From NCBI GenBank assembly GCA_965279065.1, contig OZ257134.1, forward strand, positions 186,001 to 250,000: DNA of 64,000 nucleotides, in the 5' to 3' direction. The translations under genes and the position numbers were made by a program. Of the stretch, positions 19,087 to 27,924 are shown piece by piece; within the stretch, counting starts at the first letter, position 1, and each line of letters opens with the position of its first letter. The stretch is from JAKAXS01 sp965279065 (GTDB lineage Bacteria > Pseudomonadota > Alphaproteobacteria > Rhizobiales > Hyphomicrobiaceae). Below the pieces are notes generated by a model. The model worked only from the letters and a program-made list of their open reading frames with translations. It did not search any database and was not told where the DNA came from.

Positions 19087-19542
19087 CTAGGAGGCTTCGG
19101 CCAGGGAGCGGATGAGTTCGATCAGCGATCGGCGCAGGCGCGCGTCGCTGATGCGTACGAAGGCCTTGTTCAACTCCAGGCCCTCGCGAGTTGCCATGAA
19201 GTCCACGAGTTCGCTATCGCCGGGGCGCTCGGCAAATCCCCCGTGACTTGCCCCTTCGACGTGATAGGCCGGTGCCTCTTCGTAGAAGAACTGGATCGGC
19301 ACGCCCAGGACATGCGACAGGTCGAACAGGCGGCCGGCCCCGATACGGTTCACACCCTTCTCGTACTTTTGCACCTGTTGGAACGTCAGGCCGAGCTGTT
19401 CGCCCAGCTTCTCCTGGCTCATTCCCAGGACCATACGCCGCAATCGAACCCGGCTTCCTACGTGGACGTCGATTGCATTAGCGCGCCGCGAATTTCTCTC
19501 GTCGGCCTCGACGTCTTCCGCCGGATCTTCGATTTTAGCCAT
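19087..19542 (-). CDS. XRE-family transcriptional regulator (HTH)
   Basis: 151 residues with a Cro/CI-type helix-turn-helix at about 28-82 (VGSRVRLRRMVLGMSQEKLG, then LTFQQVQKYEKGVNRI) and a C-terminal half of the form found in Rhizobiales regulators next to metK (IRSLAEAS end). The target is unknown; the conserved position upstream of metK suggests a link to SAM or methionine supply, or autoregulation. An interrupted inverted repeat, CTAC-TTAAT-GTAG, about 60 bases upstream (19600-19612) is a possible operator. Confidence 0.9.
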   Translation of the reverse strand: MAKIEDPAEDVEADERNSRRANAIDVHVGSRVRLRRMVLGMSQEKLGEQLGLTFQQVQKYEKGVNRIGAGRLFDLSHVLGVPIQFFYEEAPAYHVEGASHGGFAERPGDSELVDFMATREGLELNKAFVRISDARLRRSLIELIRSLAEAS

Positions 19543-19970
19543 GATTGTTCACCACCCCGGCATGCATGGTCTGCTGGAGACCAAACTCCTCCGACCACCC
19601 TACTTAATGTAGTTTTTTTCGATCGTCGCCCCGCGACGCCTCAAGGACAGTGGAAGGACGCCCGCTTGGAGGCATCGCGCTGTCCGGCTCTCCCACGTGT
19701 GTGCGCCGCTAAACTGCTCCCGATACGCAGCAATAAATTCTCAGTTCAGTCAATTAAAATATGCGATCGCCGCAACGCTCGTCCTGTGGCGGAGCATTGT
19801 TAATAAATGGAGAACGTTTATAATAAGTATTATATATCAATAAATTAACATGTCATAAAACTGAAGGCAGCGCCAAGCTATAACCCAGCCGCCGGCGCGT
19901 GGGGTGCCGGGCAGGAAACGCGCGCCGAGAGGGCCGCCGCTCCCGCGTACATCTCTCAAGGAGAGTCATT
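19543..19970. other. 428-base divergent intergenic region between XRE gene and pstS
   Basis: It holds the upstream regions of two divergent units. The left part has an inverted repeat GGTCT-GCTGG-AGACC (19568-19582) and CTACTTAATGTAG (19600-19612). The 19740-19860 part is clearly AT-rich. The Pho box and -10 element of pstS lie at 19849-19884. No convincing gene is seen. Confidence 0.7.
19849..19884 (+). promoter_or_regulatory. Pho box and -10 element of the pst operon
   Basis: TGTCATAAAACTGAAGG (from 19851) matches the E. coli Pho box in its first half (CTGTCAT plus AAAA linker) and partly in the second (CTG). TATAAC at 19879-19884 starts 10 bases after the box, the spacing used when PhoB replaces the -35 contact. 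Predicted transcription starts near 19891, about 80 bases before the pstS start. Confidence 0.75.
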
Positions 19971-21020
19971 GTGAACATCAGGATCGCCCTTCCAGCATCG
20001 ATCGCAGCTGTTGGCATGTTGGCATTCGCTGGCACCGCAGTTGCACGCGATCAGATTCGCGTCGTCGGCTCGTCCACCGTCTATCCCTTTACCACTGCGG
20101 TCGCTGAAGCGTTCGGCAAGGCCACTGGCAAGACCCCGGTCGTGGAATCCACGGGCACCGGCGGCGGCATGAAAATCTTCTGCGAAGGCGTCGGCGAAGA
20201 CAAGGTCGACGTGACGAACGCCTCGCGTCGCATCAAGAAGGCTGAACTCGAACTCTGCGCCAAGAACGGCGTGACCGAGATCGTCGAAATCACCGTTGGC
20301 TACGACGGCCTGACGCTCGCTCACTCCAAGGCCGGCACGCCCTTCAAGCTGACGCTGGCTCAGGTGTTCCAGGCCCTGGCCGAGAAGGTTCCGGACAAGG
20401 ACGGTAACCTCGTCGCCAACCCCTACAAGCAGTGGTCGGACATCGACGCCTCGCTGCCCGCCACCAAGATCGAAGTGCTCGGCCCCCCGCCGACCTCTGG
20501 CACGCGTGACAGCCTGCACGAACTGTTCCTCGAAAAGGGCGCCGAGACGTTCCCGGCTCTGAAGGCTCTCAAGGAAAAGGACGCCAAGGCATTCGAGGCC
20601 GTTTGGAAGTCGATCCGTAAGGATGGCGCCTACGTCGAAGCCGGCGAGAACGACAACGTCATCGTCCAGAAGCTGGAAGGCAACAAGGACGCTGTCGGCG
20701 TGTTCGGCTATTCGTTCCTCGAAGAGAACACCGCCAAGATCACTGGCATCGCCATCGAGGGCGTCGAGCCGTCGTATGAAGCCATCTCCGGTGGCAAGTA
20801 CAAGGGCGCTCGCAAGCTCTATGTCTACGTCAAGAAGCAGCACGTCGGCGTGATCCCCGGCGTTGACAAGTTCGTTGCCGAGTACGTCTCCGACAAGGCG
20901 ATCGGTGAAGAAGGCTATCTCAGCCAGAAGGGCCTCGTTGCCCTTCCCAAGGAAGAGCAGGAGAAGGTCCGCAAGGCCGCTCTCGCCATGGAGACTTTGA
21001 AGCCTGAGCTGATCAACTAA
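19971..21020 (+). CDS. pstS: Phosphate ABC transporter, periplasmic phosphate-binding protein
   Basis: 349 residues. Sec signal peptide with likely cleavage after GTAVA (about residue 25). The mature part begins RDQIRVVGSSTVYPF, with phosphate-contact loops GSSTVYPFT, ESTGTGGGMK and PPPTSGTRDSL. Start GTG 19971 follows AAGGAG (19958-19963) and gives a clean signal peptide. It captures inorganic phosphate for PstCAB. As first gene of the operon behind a Pho box, it is followed by a GC hairpin that may keep PstS in excess over the membrane parts. Confidence 0.97.
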   Translation: MNIRIALPASIAAVGMLAFAGTAVARDQIRVVGSSTVYPFTTAVAEAFGKATGKTPVVESTGTGGGMKIFCEGVGEDKVDVTNASRRIKKAELELCAKNGVTEIVEITVGYDGLTLAHSKAGTPFKLTLAQVFQALAEKVPDKDGNLVANPYKQWSDIDASLPATKIEVLGPPPTSGTRDSLHELFLEKGAETFPALKALKEKDAKAFEAVWKSIRKDGAYVEAGENDNVIVQKLEGNKDAVGVFGYSFLEENTAKITGIAIEGVEPSYEAISGGKYKGARKLYVYVKKQHVGVIPGVDKFVAEYVSDKAIGEEGYLSQKGLVALPKEEQEKVRKAALAMETLKPELIN

Positions 21021-21038
21021 GCCTCGACGTTCGACTGG

Positions 21039-21071
21039 CCGCCCCGGCAGGCGCAAGCTGCGCCGGGGCGG
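21039..21071 (+). terminator. pstS-pstC intergenic hairpin
   Basis: Perfect 10-bp stem CCGCCCCGGC (21039-21048) with GCCGGGGCGG (21062-21071) in the 74-base gap after pstS. There is no T-run. Such hairpins after binding-protein genes usually stabilise the upstream message and lower downstream expression. Confidence 0.55.
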
Positions 21072-21142
21072 TTGAACTACGACTAGGTTGACGGATGCGC
21101 CGATTGCAGGCGCCCGGTTGGATCGCGAGACAGGTGAACGGG

Positions 21143-22540
21143 ATGGCCGGACCTTATTTTCTAGCTCTGGCTCTTCTGACGGCCACGGCGTTCTTCCTGG
21201 CGCGCTCACGCGCTGCCGGCCTGGCAGGCGGACGCGGACGCGACGCCCTGCATTCGCTGCCCATCTATCACGGCATGTTCGTCGCCAGCGGCATTTTCGC
21301 CGTGATGCTTCTCCTCTTCATCTTCGGCGCGCCCCTCGTATCGTACCTGGCGCACTCCAGCGCCGTCGCCCAGCTTCCTCCCGAAGTTGTCGCCGACAAC
21401 CTCAAGTCCACGGTCGCCTTCCGCGAGATCCACAGAATTGCCGCCGGCGAGGCTGCCGGCCCTGGCGCGACTGACGCGATCCGAGCCGCCGCTGAGGCCT
21501 ATCGCTCCACGACCGCTAGCGGCCACTGGGCCATGCTCGCCACCGGCATCGCCGCCGCCCTCGGCATGATGTTGTTCGGTGTGTCACGCATCTCCAAGAG
21601 CTTCCGCGCGCGCAACCTGTTCGAGCGCTTCGTCAAAGTGGTGCTGGTGCTCTGCGCTGCCATCGCCATCCTCACGACGCTCGGCATCGTACTGTCGGTG
21701 CTGACGGAAACGTATCGCTTCTTCTTCGACCCGGCCCTGAAAGGCAAGCCGACCGTCCTCGGCTTCCTGTTCGGCACCGAATGGAACCCGCAGGCCGCCA
21801 TGCGCGCCGATCAGGGCGACATCCAGAGCAGCTTCGGCTTCCTGCCGCTGCTGACGGGCACGCTTCTCATCACCGGCATTGCCATTGCCGTCGCCGGACC
21901 ACTAGGGCTTTTCTCGGCGATCTACCTCGCTGAGTACGCCACGCCGAAGATCCGCGCCTTCGCCAAGCCGATTCTCGAAATTCTCGCCGGCATTCCCACC
22001 GTCGTGCTCGGCTTCTTCGCCGCCCTCACCGTGGCCCCCCTGATCCGCGGCAGTGGCGAGTGGCTCGGCCTCGACGTTGCCTCCGAGAGCGCGCTCGCCG
22101 CCGGTCTCGTCATGGGCATGATGATCATTCCTTTCATCTCCTCCCTGTCGGACGATGTCATCAACGCCGTACCGCAGTCGCTGCGTGACGGCGCCTACGC
22201 CCTCGGCGCCACCAAGTCTGAAACCATCCGCCGCGTCGTGCTGCCGGCAGCCCTGCCCGGTATCGTGTCCGCGTTCATGCTGGCCATCAGCCGCGCCATC
22301 GGCGAGACGATGATCGTCGTCATGGCCGCCGGCCTTGCCGCCAACCTGACCGCCAATCCGCTTGAAGCGGTGACGACCATCACGGTCCAGATCAAGACCA
22401 TCCTTGTCGGTGACCAGGAGTTCGACAGCGCCAAGACGCTCTCTGCCTTCGCGCTGGGTCTCGTCCTCTTCTTCGTCACCCTCGCGTTGAACTTCATCGC
22501 CCTGCGCATCGTCCAGAGGTACCGCGAACAATATGACTGA
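21143..22540 (+). CDS. pstC: Phosphate ABC transporter permease PstC
   Basis: About 465 residues, the long form found in alphaproteobacteria (E. coli 319). An N-terminal part with extra helices precedes the conventional permease core, which carries the EAA-type loop SLRDGAYALGATKSETIRRVVLP. It forms the channel with PstA. Start ATG 21143 gives an N-terminus MAGPYFLALALL that begins directly with a helix, as in relatives; ATG 21095 would add 16 residues. It overlaps pstA by 8 bases, so the two are coupled. Confidence 0.95.
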   Translation: MAGPYFLALALLTATAFFLARSRAAGLAGGRGRDALHSLPIYHGMFVASGIFAVMLLLFIFGAPLVSYLAHSSAVAQLPPEVVADNLKSTVAFREIHRIAAGEAAGPGATDAIRAAAEAYRSTTASGHWAMLATGIAAALGMMLFGVSRISKSFRARNLFERFVKVVLVLCAAIAILTTLGIVLSVLTETYRFFFDPALKGKPTVLGFLFGTEWNPQAAMRADQGDIQSSFGFLPLLTGTLLITGIAIAVAGPLGLFSAIYLAEYATPKIRAFAKPILEILAGIPTVVLGFFAALTVAPLIRGSGEWLGLDVASESALAAGLVMGMMIIPFISSLSDDVINAVPQSLRDGAYALGATKSETIRRVVLPAALPGIVSAFMLAISRAIGETMIVVMAAGLAANLTANPLEAVTTITVQIKTILVGDQEFDSAKTLSAFALGLVLFFVTLALNFIALRIVQRYREQYD

Positions 22541-24263
22541 TGTCACCGTATTTTCGGACGCACCCTCCGCGCGTCGTCTCGACTTGTCCTCCGACGCCGC
22601 CAAGGCGCGCGTGCGCAGCCGCTATCGCTCGGAAGCCCGCTTCCGCTGGTACGGCATCTCCGCGATCCTTGTCACGGCCGTGTTCCTCATCATCCTGATC
22701 ACGGACATCCTGATCAAGGGTCTGCCCGCTTTCACGCAGCACTCGATCACTGTCGACGTGCCCGTCACGGCTGAACTGGCCGACCCAGAAGGCAAAGCCA
22801 CGCCCGAAGCATTGGCAGCCGGCGACTACAACGCGCTGGTGCGTAATGCGGTCAAGTCTCAGCTTGGCATCGACGGCCGCGTCGCGACCAGCAACCTCAG
22901 CAAGCTTCTGAGCACCGGCTCCGGCGACGGGTTGCGCGACGCCGTGGTGGGCAACCCGAAGCTCATCGGCCAGACGGTCCCGGTGACCGCCCTGTTGTCC
23001 GACGACGCGGACCTCTATCTCAAGGGCACCGGCACCAAGATTGAACGGGCCAACGGCGCGGCTGTCGCCACGCCCAGCGACGTTAAGGGCGACATCACGA
23101 TCTCCGCACCCGGCGCATTCGCGGCTGATGTCGCCGCACTTCGCGAGGTCATCTCCAAGCGCGTCAGGGCTCTCACGGCGGAAGCCGAACTCTATGAGCA
23201 GGCGGCCGACGCCACCATCCGCGATCGCGCAGTTCCCCTGCGCGAGGAACTTGCTCCGTTGGCCGCCAGCATCAGCGACGCAAACGCCCCGGCGCTCCTG
23301 GGAACCCATATTCCGAGCCTGCTCGTCGCCATCAACGGCGGTGTCGTCAAGCTCTCGAGCCTGACCGGCGATACCGCGACCGGAACGACGCTGATCCCGC
23401 TCAAGTCCGCCGGGGCCGCTCAGCCCGGGTCATGGCAACGCGTGACCTACGTCACGCCCGAAGCCGATCGCAAGGTCGACGACGCCAAGGTCGCGCTGCT
23501 CGATCGCCTGCAGGCCGATGGTAAGGTGACGCGCGGCTTCAACACGCTGTTCTTTACTGCTGGCGACAGCCGCGAAGCCGAGCTCGCCGGCATCCGCGGC
23601 GCCCTCGTCGGCTCGATCCTGACGCTGGCCGTGACGCTGGCGCTGTGCCTGCCCATCGGCGTCATGGCCGCAGTCTACCTGGAAGAGTTTGCCAAGAAGA
23701 ACTGGTTCACCGATCTCATCGAGATCAACATCAACAATCTCGCCGCCGTGCCCTCGATCGTCTTCGGTCTGCTCGGTCTGGCGGTGTTCCTGAACTTCTT
23801 CGGCTTGCCGCGATCCGCCCCGCTCGTCGGCGGTCTCGTGCTCGCCCTACTCGTGCTGCCCACCATCATCATCGCCGCCCGCGCCGCCCTGCGCGCCGTG
23901 CCCCCCTCCATCAAGGAAGCGGCCCTCGGCGTCGGTGCCTCGCACCAGCAGGCGATCTTCCATCACGTGCTGCCGCTCGCCATGCCCGGCATCATGACCG
24001 GCACCATCATCGGCATGGCTCACGCGCTGGGCGAGACCGCCCCGCTGTTGATGATCGGCATGGTCGCCTTCATCGTTGATATTCCTGCCGGCTTTACCGA
24101 CAGCGCCACCGCGCTGCCCGTACAGATCTACCTCTGGTCCGACCTGCCGGAGGCCGCCTTCAAGCAGAAGACTGCGGCCGCCATCATCGTGCTGCTGGTG
24201 TTGCTGTTCGTCATGAACGGCCTCGCCATCTGGCTGCGCAAACGTTTCGAGCGGCGCTGGTAA
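22533..24263 (+). CDS. pstA: Phosphate ABC transporter permease PstA, long form
   Basis: 576 residues, about twice E. coli PstA (296). A DUF3333-type N-terminal part with one helix (about 45-68) is followed by a periplasmic insert of roughly 280 residues, then the permease core from about residue 350 with the EAA loop SIKEAALGVGASHQQAIFHHVLP. It pairs with PstC. The insert is larger than in the alphaproteobacterial PstA proteins I know of and includes a helical, Ala/Glu-rich stretch (about 190-260). It is followed by pstB after 26 bases. Confidence 0.95.
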   Translation: MTDVTVFSDAPSARRLDLSSDAAKARVRSRYRSEARFRWYGISAILVTAVFLIILITDILIKGLPAFTQHSITVDVPVTAELADPEGKATPEALAAGDYNALVRNAVKSQLGIDGRVATSNLSKLLSTGSGDGLRDAVVGNPKLIGQTVPVTALLSDDADLYLKGTGTKIERANGAAVATPSDVKGDITISAPGAFAADVAALREVISKRVRALTAEAELYEQAADATIRDRAVPLREELAPLAASISDANAPALLGTHIPSLLVAINGGVVKLSSLTGDTATGTTLIPLKSAGAAQPGSWQRVTYVTPEADRKVDDAKVALLDRLQADGKVTRGFNTLFFTAGDSREAELAGIRGALVGSILTLAVTLALCLPIGVMAAVYLEEFAKKNWFTDLIEININNLAAVPSIVFGLLGLAVFLNFFGLPRSAPLVGGLVLALLVLPTIIIAARAALRAVPPSIKEAALGVGASHQQAIFHHVLPLAMPGIMTGTIIGMAHALGETAPLLMIGMVAFIVDIPAGFTDSATALPVQIYLWSDLPEAAFKQKTAAAIIVLLVLLFVMNGLAIWLRKRFERRW

Positions 24264-24289
24264 AGCGCACTAAATCCTGGGACAATAAA

Positions 24290-25102
24290 ATGGATATGAT
24301 GACCGCCCACCAAACCCGCTCGCTGACTGAGGCCGCCTCGGCTGCGAACCCGAAAGTCGTCGCCCGCGACGTCAACGTCTATTACGGCGACAAGCACGCC
24401 CTGAAGAGCGTGAATGTCGACGTGCCGGACCGCGGCGTCATGGCCTTCATCGGCCCGTCCGGTTGCGGCAAGTCGACGTTCCTGCGCTGCATCAACCGCA
24501 TGAACGACACCATCTCGATCTGCCGCGTCACCGGCAAGATCAACATCGAGGATCAGGACATCTACGATCCGGAACTCGACGTCGTGCAGCTGCGCGCCCG
24601 CGTCGGCATGGTGTTCCAGAAGCCGAACCCCTTCCCGAAATCGATCTTCGAGAACGTCGCTTACGGTCCGCGCATCCACGGCCTCGGCAAGTCCAAGGCT
24701 GACCTCGAAGGTCTCGTCCAGGACGCTCTGACCAAGGCCAGCCTGTGGAACGAGGTGAAAGATCGCCTGCAGGAAAGCGGCACTGGCCTCTCCGGCGGCC
24801 AGCAGCAGCGCCTGTGCATCGCCCGCGCCATCGCCGTCAGCCCCGACGTCATTCTGATGGACGAGCCGTGCTCCGCGCTCGACCCCATCGCCACGGCGCG
24901 CATCGAGGAATTGATCGACGAGTTGCGCAACAATTTCTGCATCATCATCGTCACGCATTCGATGCAGCAGGCTGCCCGCGTCTCGCAGCGCACCGCCTTC
25001 TTCCATCTCGGAACGCTGGTTGAAGAGGGTGCCACGCAGACCATCTTCACCAACCCGACCGACCAGCGCACGCAGGACTACATCACCGGCCGCTTCGGCT
25101 AG
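24290..25102 (+). CDS. pstB: Phosphate ABC transporter ATP-binding protein PstB
   Basis: 270 residues. Walker A GPSGCGKST (about 60-68), signature LSGGQQQRLCIARA (about 165-178), Walker B ILMDEPCSALDP (about 186-197) and the H-loop THSM are all present. It supplies ATP hydrolysis for PstCA and, in well-studied bacteria, takes part in phosphate signalling with PhoU and the sensor kinase. Operon position between pstA and phoU is the usual one. Confidence 0.98.
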   Translation: MDMMTAHQTRSLTEAASAANPKVVARDVNVYYGDKHALKSVNVDVPDRGVMAFIGPSGCGKSTFLRCINRMNDTISICRVTGKINIEDQDIYDPELDVVQLRARVGMVFQKPNPFPKSIFENVAYGPRIHGLGKSKADLEGLVQDALTKASLWNEVKDRLQESGTGLSGGQQQRLCIARAIAVSPDVILMDEPCSALDPIATARIEELIDELRNNFCIIIVTHSMQQAARVSQRTAFFHLGTLVEEGATQTIFTNPTDQRTQDYITGRFG

Positions 25103-25295
25103 TGCCAGGAAGTAGCCAGAGAGCAGTCACATGGAAAACGGGCGCAAGGGCATCTTTTCGGGCCTGAGGCTTTGGTCGCAGCCGCCTGCCCCGCAAGGTG
25201 CGGTTGCGGCTGTGGCAGTCGCCAGCGCACCGGCAATCGCAGCAACGGTAACGACGAGAGTGGCGCCTGAAGGCAAGCCCTCGCAAGGAGACGCC

Positions 25296-26006
25296 ATGAA
25301 CGAGCACATCGTAAAGTCCTATGAAGACGAGCTGGCCCTGCTCGACAAGAAGATCGCCCACATGGGCGGCCTAGCCGAGCGCATTCTCGGCCAGGCCTTC
25401 GACGCCCTGGAACGCCGCGACCCCAAGCTGGCAGAAGTCGTCGTCCGCTCCGATAAGTCGATCGACGCCCTGGAGCGCGAGATCGAGGAGCAGGTCGTCT
25501 CCATGATCGCCCGCCGGCAGCCCATGGCCGACGACCTGCGTCACGTCATGGCCGCCCTGCGCATCACGACCGACCTCGAGCGTGTCGGCGATCTAGCCAA
25601 GAACATCGCCAAGCGGGCCCTCGCCATTGCTCACGAGGCCCACCCCAAGCCGCTGATGTCCGGCCTGCGCCACATGGGCGAACTGGCACTGACTCAGCTC
25701 AAGGAAGTGCTCGACGCCTACGCCGAACGCGACGCCGAGCGTGCACTCACCGTCTGGCGCGAAGACGAGAACATCGACGCGATGTACAACTCGCTGTTCC
25801 GTGAACTCTTAACCTACATGATGGAAGACCCGCGCAATATCGGCATTTCCACCCACCTACTGTTCGGCGCCAAGAACATCGAGCGCGTCGGCGACCACAC
25901 GACCAACATCGCCGAGACGATTCACTTCCTGGTGCGCGGCGTGAACATCGCCGACGATCGCCCCAAGGGCGATGAGACCAGCACCACCCTGTTCCAAAAG
26001 GACTGA
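25296..26006 (+). CDS. phoU: Phosphate signalling protein PhoU
   Basis: 236 residues, two PhoU helical-bundle repeats with metal-binding acidic motifs (ERVGDLAKNIAKRA about 96-109, and ERVGDHTTNIAETI about 195-208). It links PstB to the sensor kinase and restrains the Pho response when phosphate is plentiful. Start ATG 25296 has AAGGAG directly upstream; an in-frame ATG at 25131 would add a 55-residue Ala/Pro-rich tail absent from the family, so it is not preferred. Confidence 0.96.
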   Translation: MNEHIVKSYEDELALLDKKIAHMGGLAERILGQAFDALERRDPKLAEVVVRSDKSIDALEREIEEQVVSMIARRQPMADDLRHVMAALRITTDLERVGDLAKNIAKRALAIAHEAHPKPLMSGLRHMGELALTQLKEVLDAYAERDAERALTVWREDENIDAMYNSLFRELLTYMMEDPRNIGISTHLLFGAKNIERVGDHTTNIAETIHFLVRGVNIADDRPKGDETSTTLFQKD

Positions 26007-26049
26007 GAGGACTGCCGGCAATCCGGCCGGCGGAGGATGAAGAGATAAT

Positions 26050-26745
26050 ATGACAGCCAAGGTTCTGATCGTCGAAGACGAGGCCCCGCTCGCGGAGATG
26101 CTCCGCTACAACTTCGAGGCCGAAGGCTTCCGCGTCGCCCACGCCGACGACGGCGAGGAGGCCGAAATCCTCGTCGCCGAGGAACGGCCAGACCTTATCG
26201 TGCTCGACTGGATGCTGCCGGGCGTGTCCGGCATCGAGATCTGCCGTCGCCTGCGCGCCCGCATGGACACGCGTGCTGTGCCGATCCTGATGCTCACCGC
26301 CCGCGGCGAGGAGGGCGACCGCATCCGCGGCCTCGCCACCGGCGCCGACGATTACGTCGTCAAGCCCTTCTCGCTGCCTGAGCTGATGGCCCGCGTGAAA
26401 GCCATCCTTCGCCGTGCCGCCCCTGATCGCCTGGCCGACGTCCTGCGCGTGTCCGACATCGAGCTGGATCGTGCCGCCCACAAGGTGGTGCGCGGCCTGC
26501 GCGAAGTCCGCCTCGGTCCCACGGAGTTCCGCCTTCTGGAGTTCCTGATGGAAAGCCCCGGCCGCGTCCTGTCGCGTTCCCAGCTGCTCGACGGCGTCTG
26601 GGGCCGCGACGCCTACGTCGATGAACGCACCGTCGACGTCCACGTCGGCCGCCTGCGCAAGGCCCTCATCCGCGGCAAGGAACGCGATCCCATCCGCACC
26701 GTCCGCGGCTCCGGCTACGTCTTCGGCGAACGCCCCGGGGCTTAG
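26050..26745 (+). CDS. phoB: Phosphate regulon response regulator PhoB
   Basis: 231 residues. Receiver domain with acidic pair ED (about 10-11), phospho-acceptor Asp in LIVLDWMLPG (about 54), and Lys in VVKPFS. The C-terminal OmpR-type winged helix ends with VDVHVGRLRKAL and TVRGSGYVF. It is last in pst-phoU-phoB and would bind the Pho box at 19849. No sensor kinase phoR is present before pstS or after phoB in this window, so it must be elsewhere. Confidence 0.96.
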   Translation: MTAKVLIVEDEAPLAEMLRYNFEAEGFRVAHADDGEEAEILVAEERPDLIVLDWMLPGVSGIEICRRLRARMDTRAVPILMLTARGEEGDRIRGLATGADDYVVKPFSLPELMARVKAILRRAAPDRLADVLRVSDIELDRAAHKVVRGLREVRLGPTEFRLLEFLMESPGRVLSRSQLLDGVWGRDAYVDERTVDVHVGRLRKALIRGKERDPIRTVRGSGYVFGERPGA

Positions 26746-26765
26746 TGGCGTGCTAGACTCTCAGC

Positions 26766-27302
26766 ATGGGCACGATTCGCTATTTCGCCTACGGATCGAA
26801 CATGCTGACGCAACGCCTTCAACAGCGCTGCAAATCCGCGCGCGCCGTCGGACCGTCATGGGTCGACGGCTATATCCTTGTGTTTCACAAGAGAAGCAAG
26901 GATGGTTCGGGGAAAGCCACACTATTAAAGGCCAATGACGCTTCTGCCCGCGTGTATGGTGTCATTTTCTCAATAGATGCCGGTGAAAAGGCCGCTCTTG
27001 ATCGGGCAGAGGGTGCGGGATACGTCTGCATTGAAGACTTCAACGTCTTTACCGCTCCGGGATTGCGCGTTGACGCTATCACCTATCTTGCCTCGCCGAA
27101 ATCCAGCGACACCGCACTTGTGCCTTATGATTGGTACCGCGATCTCGTTATCGCGGGTGCCCGGCAAAACGCTCTGCCTGACGACTATGTCCAAGGTCTT
27201 GAGGTGATAGCTGTCGAGCCCGATCCCAATCCTGATAGACTTGAGCGGCTTGCGGCCATCGAGCTTCTGGGCAAGGCGGGGACCTGTCATGAGACTTCCT
27301 GA
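26766..27302 (+). CDS. Gamma-glutamylcyclotransferase-fold (AIG2-like) protein
   Basis: 178 residues with the GGCT/AIG2 fold: YGSNM at 9-13 and LDRAEGAGY around Glu82, the position of the catalytic Glu in GGCT enzymes. So it may be catalytically active, acting on a gamma-glutamyl or similar bond; the real substrate is unknown. Its codons and base composition are visibly more AT-rich than phoB and other neighbours, a sign of acquisition. Its last 14 bases overlap the start of the next gene, so the two make a unit. Confidence 0.8.
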   Translation: MGTIRYFAYGSNMLTQRLQQRCKSARAVGPSWVDGYILVFHKRSKDGSGKATLLKANDASARVYGVIFSIDAGEKAALDRAEGAGYVCIEDFNVFTAPGLRVDAITYLASPKSSDTALVPYDWYRDLVIAGARQNALPDDYVQGLEVIAVEPDPNPDRLERLAAIELLGKAGTCHETS

Positions 27303-27924
27303 CAAAGTACGCATCGCAGGCGACAGGACGGTGGGCAAGTGGTTTGCCCTTCGTCCTCGACTACTGGACGGCAATGATTCCGAAGCGTGGCAACTGGCCT
27401 TCGATGGGTTTTTCAGAATGCGCCTGGAGTCGCGATACTTTGAACCGATCAGAGCACTTCAGAAGCTGGACAAGAGGAAGGGCGAAGGGTTTTCCATCGT
27501 TTCGATCCAATGCTCTCTGATCGAATTCTTCGGCTCTACGTTGGAAGGCAAAAGCTATCGCTTCAACCCCGGCAAAAAGCTTAAGCTAGGCGAGTTTGAG
27601 TATGATGGCAGCAAGGAAATGTTTACGCGATTCCTCGTCACGGCAACTCCGTTCGCGTCGGTCTTTAACGACGCACTTGCCAAGGATTTCTATGAAGGGG
27701 TGCGATGTGGCCTCCTCCACGAGGCTCGTACCAAGAAGGGCTGGACGATACAAACACGCGAGAAGCCCGGCCCCTTCCTCGATATGAGGACGAGAACCCT
27801 TTGGCGTGATGATTTTCAGCGGGCGTTCAATGAATTCGTCGATTGGTACCATGGCATGCTTCTCAGTACCCCGTCGTACCAGCAAGCTTTCATCCGCAAG
27901 TTTGACAGCCTCTGCGAAGATTGA
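27289..27924 (+). CDS. Unrecognised protein with HEPN-like Rx4H motif, partner of GGCT-fold gene
   Basis: 211 residues, no family I recognise with certainty. A helical segment FYEGVRCGLLHEARTK contains Arg139-x4-His144, which fits the Rx4-6H signature of HEPN RNases, preceded by another amphipathic helix (SIVSIQCSLIEFFGS, 69-83) as in HEPN bundles. ATG 27289 overlaps the GGCT-like gene by 14 bases. The coupling, atypical composition and a potential RNase motif suggest a two-gene toxin-antitoxin-like or defence module (inference). Composition matches the upstream partner rather than phoB. Confidence 0.6.
   Translation: MRLPDKVRIAGDRTVGKWFALRPRLLDGNDSEAWQLAFDGFFRMRLESRYFEPIRALQKLDKRKGEGFSIVSIQCSLIEFFGSTLEGKSYRFNPGKKLKLGEFEYDGSKEMFTRFLVTATPFASVFNDALAKDFYEGVRCGLLHEARTKKGWTIQTREKPGPFLDMRTRTLWRDDFQRAFNEFVDWYHGMLLSTPSYQQAFIRKFDSLCED

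Noticed and set aside
25131..25295. 55-residue N-terminal extension of PhoU
   Set aside because: Ala/Pro-rich, absent from the family, and the internal ATG 25296 has a good AAGGAG site.
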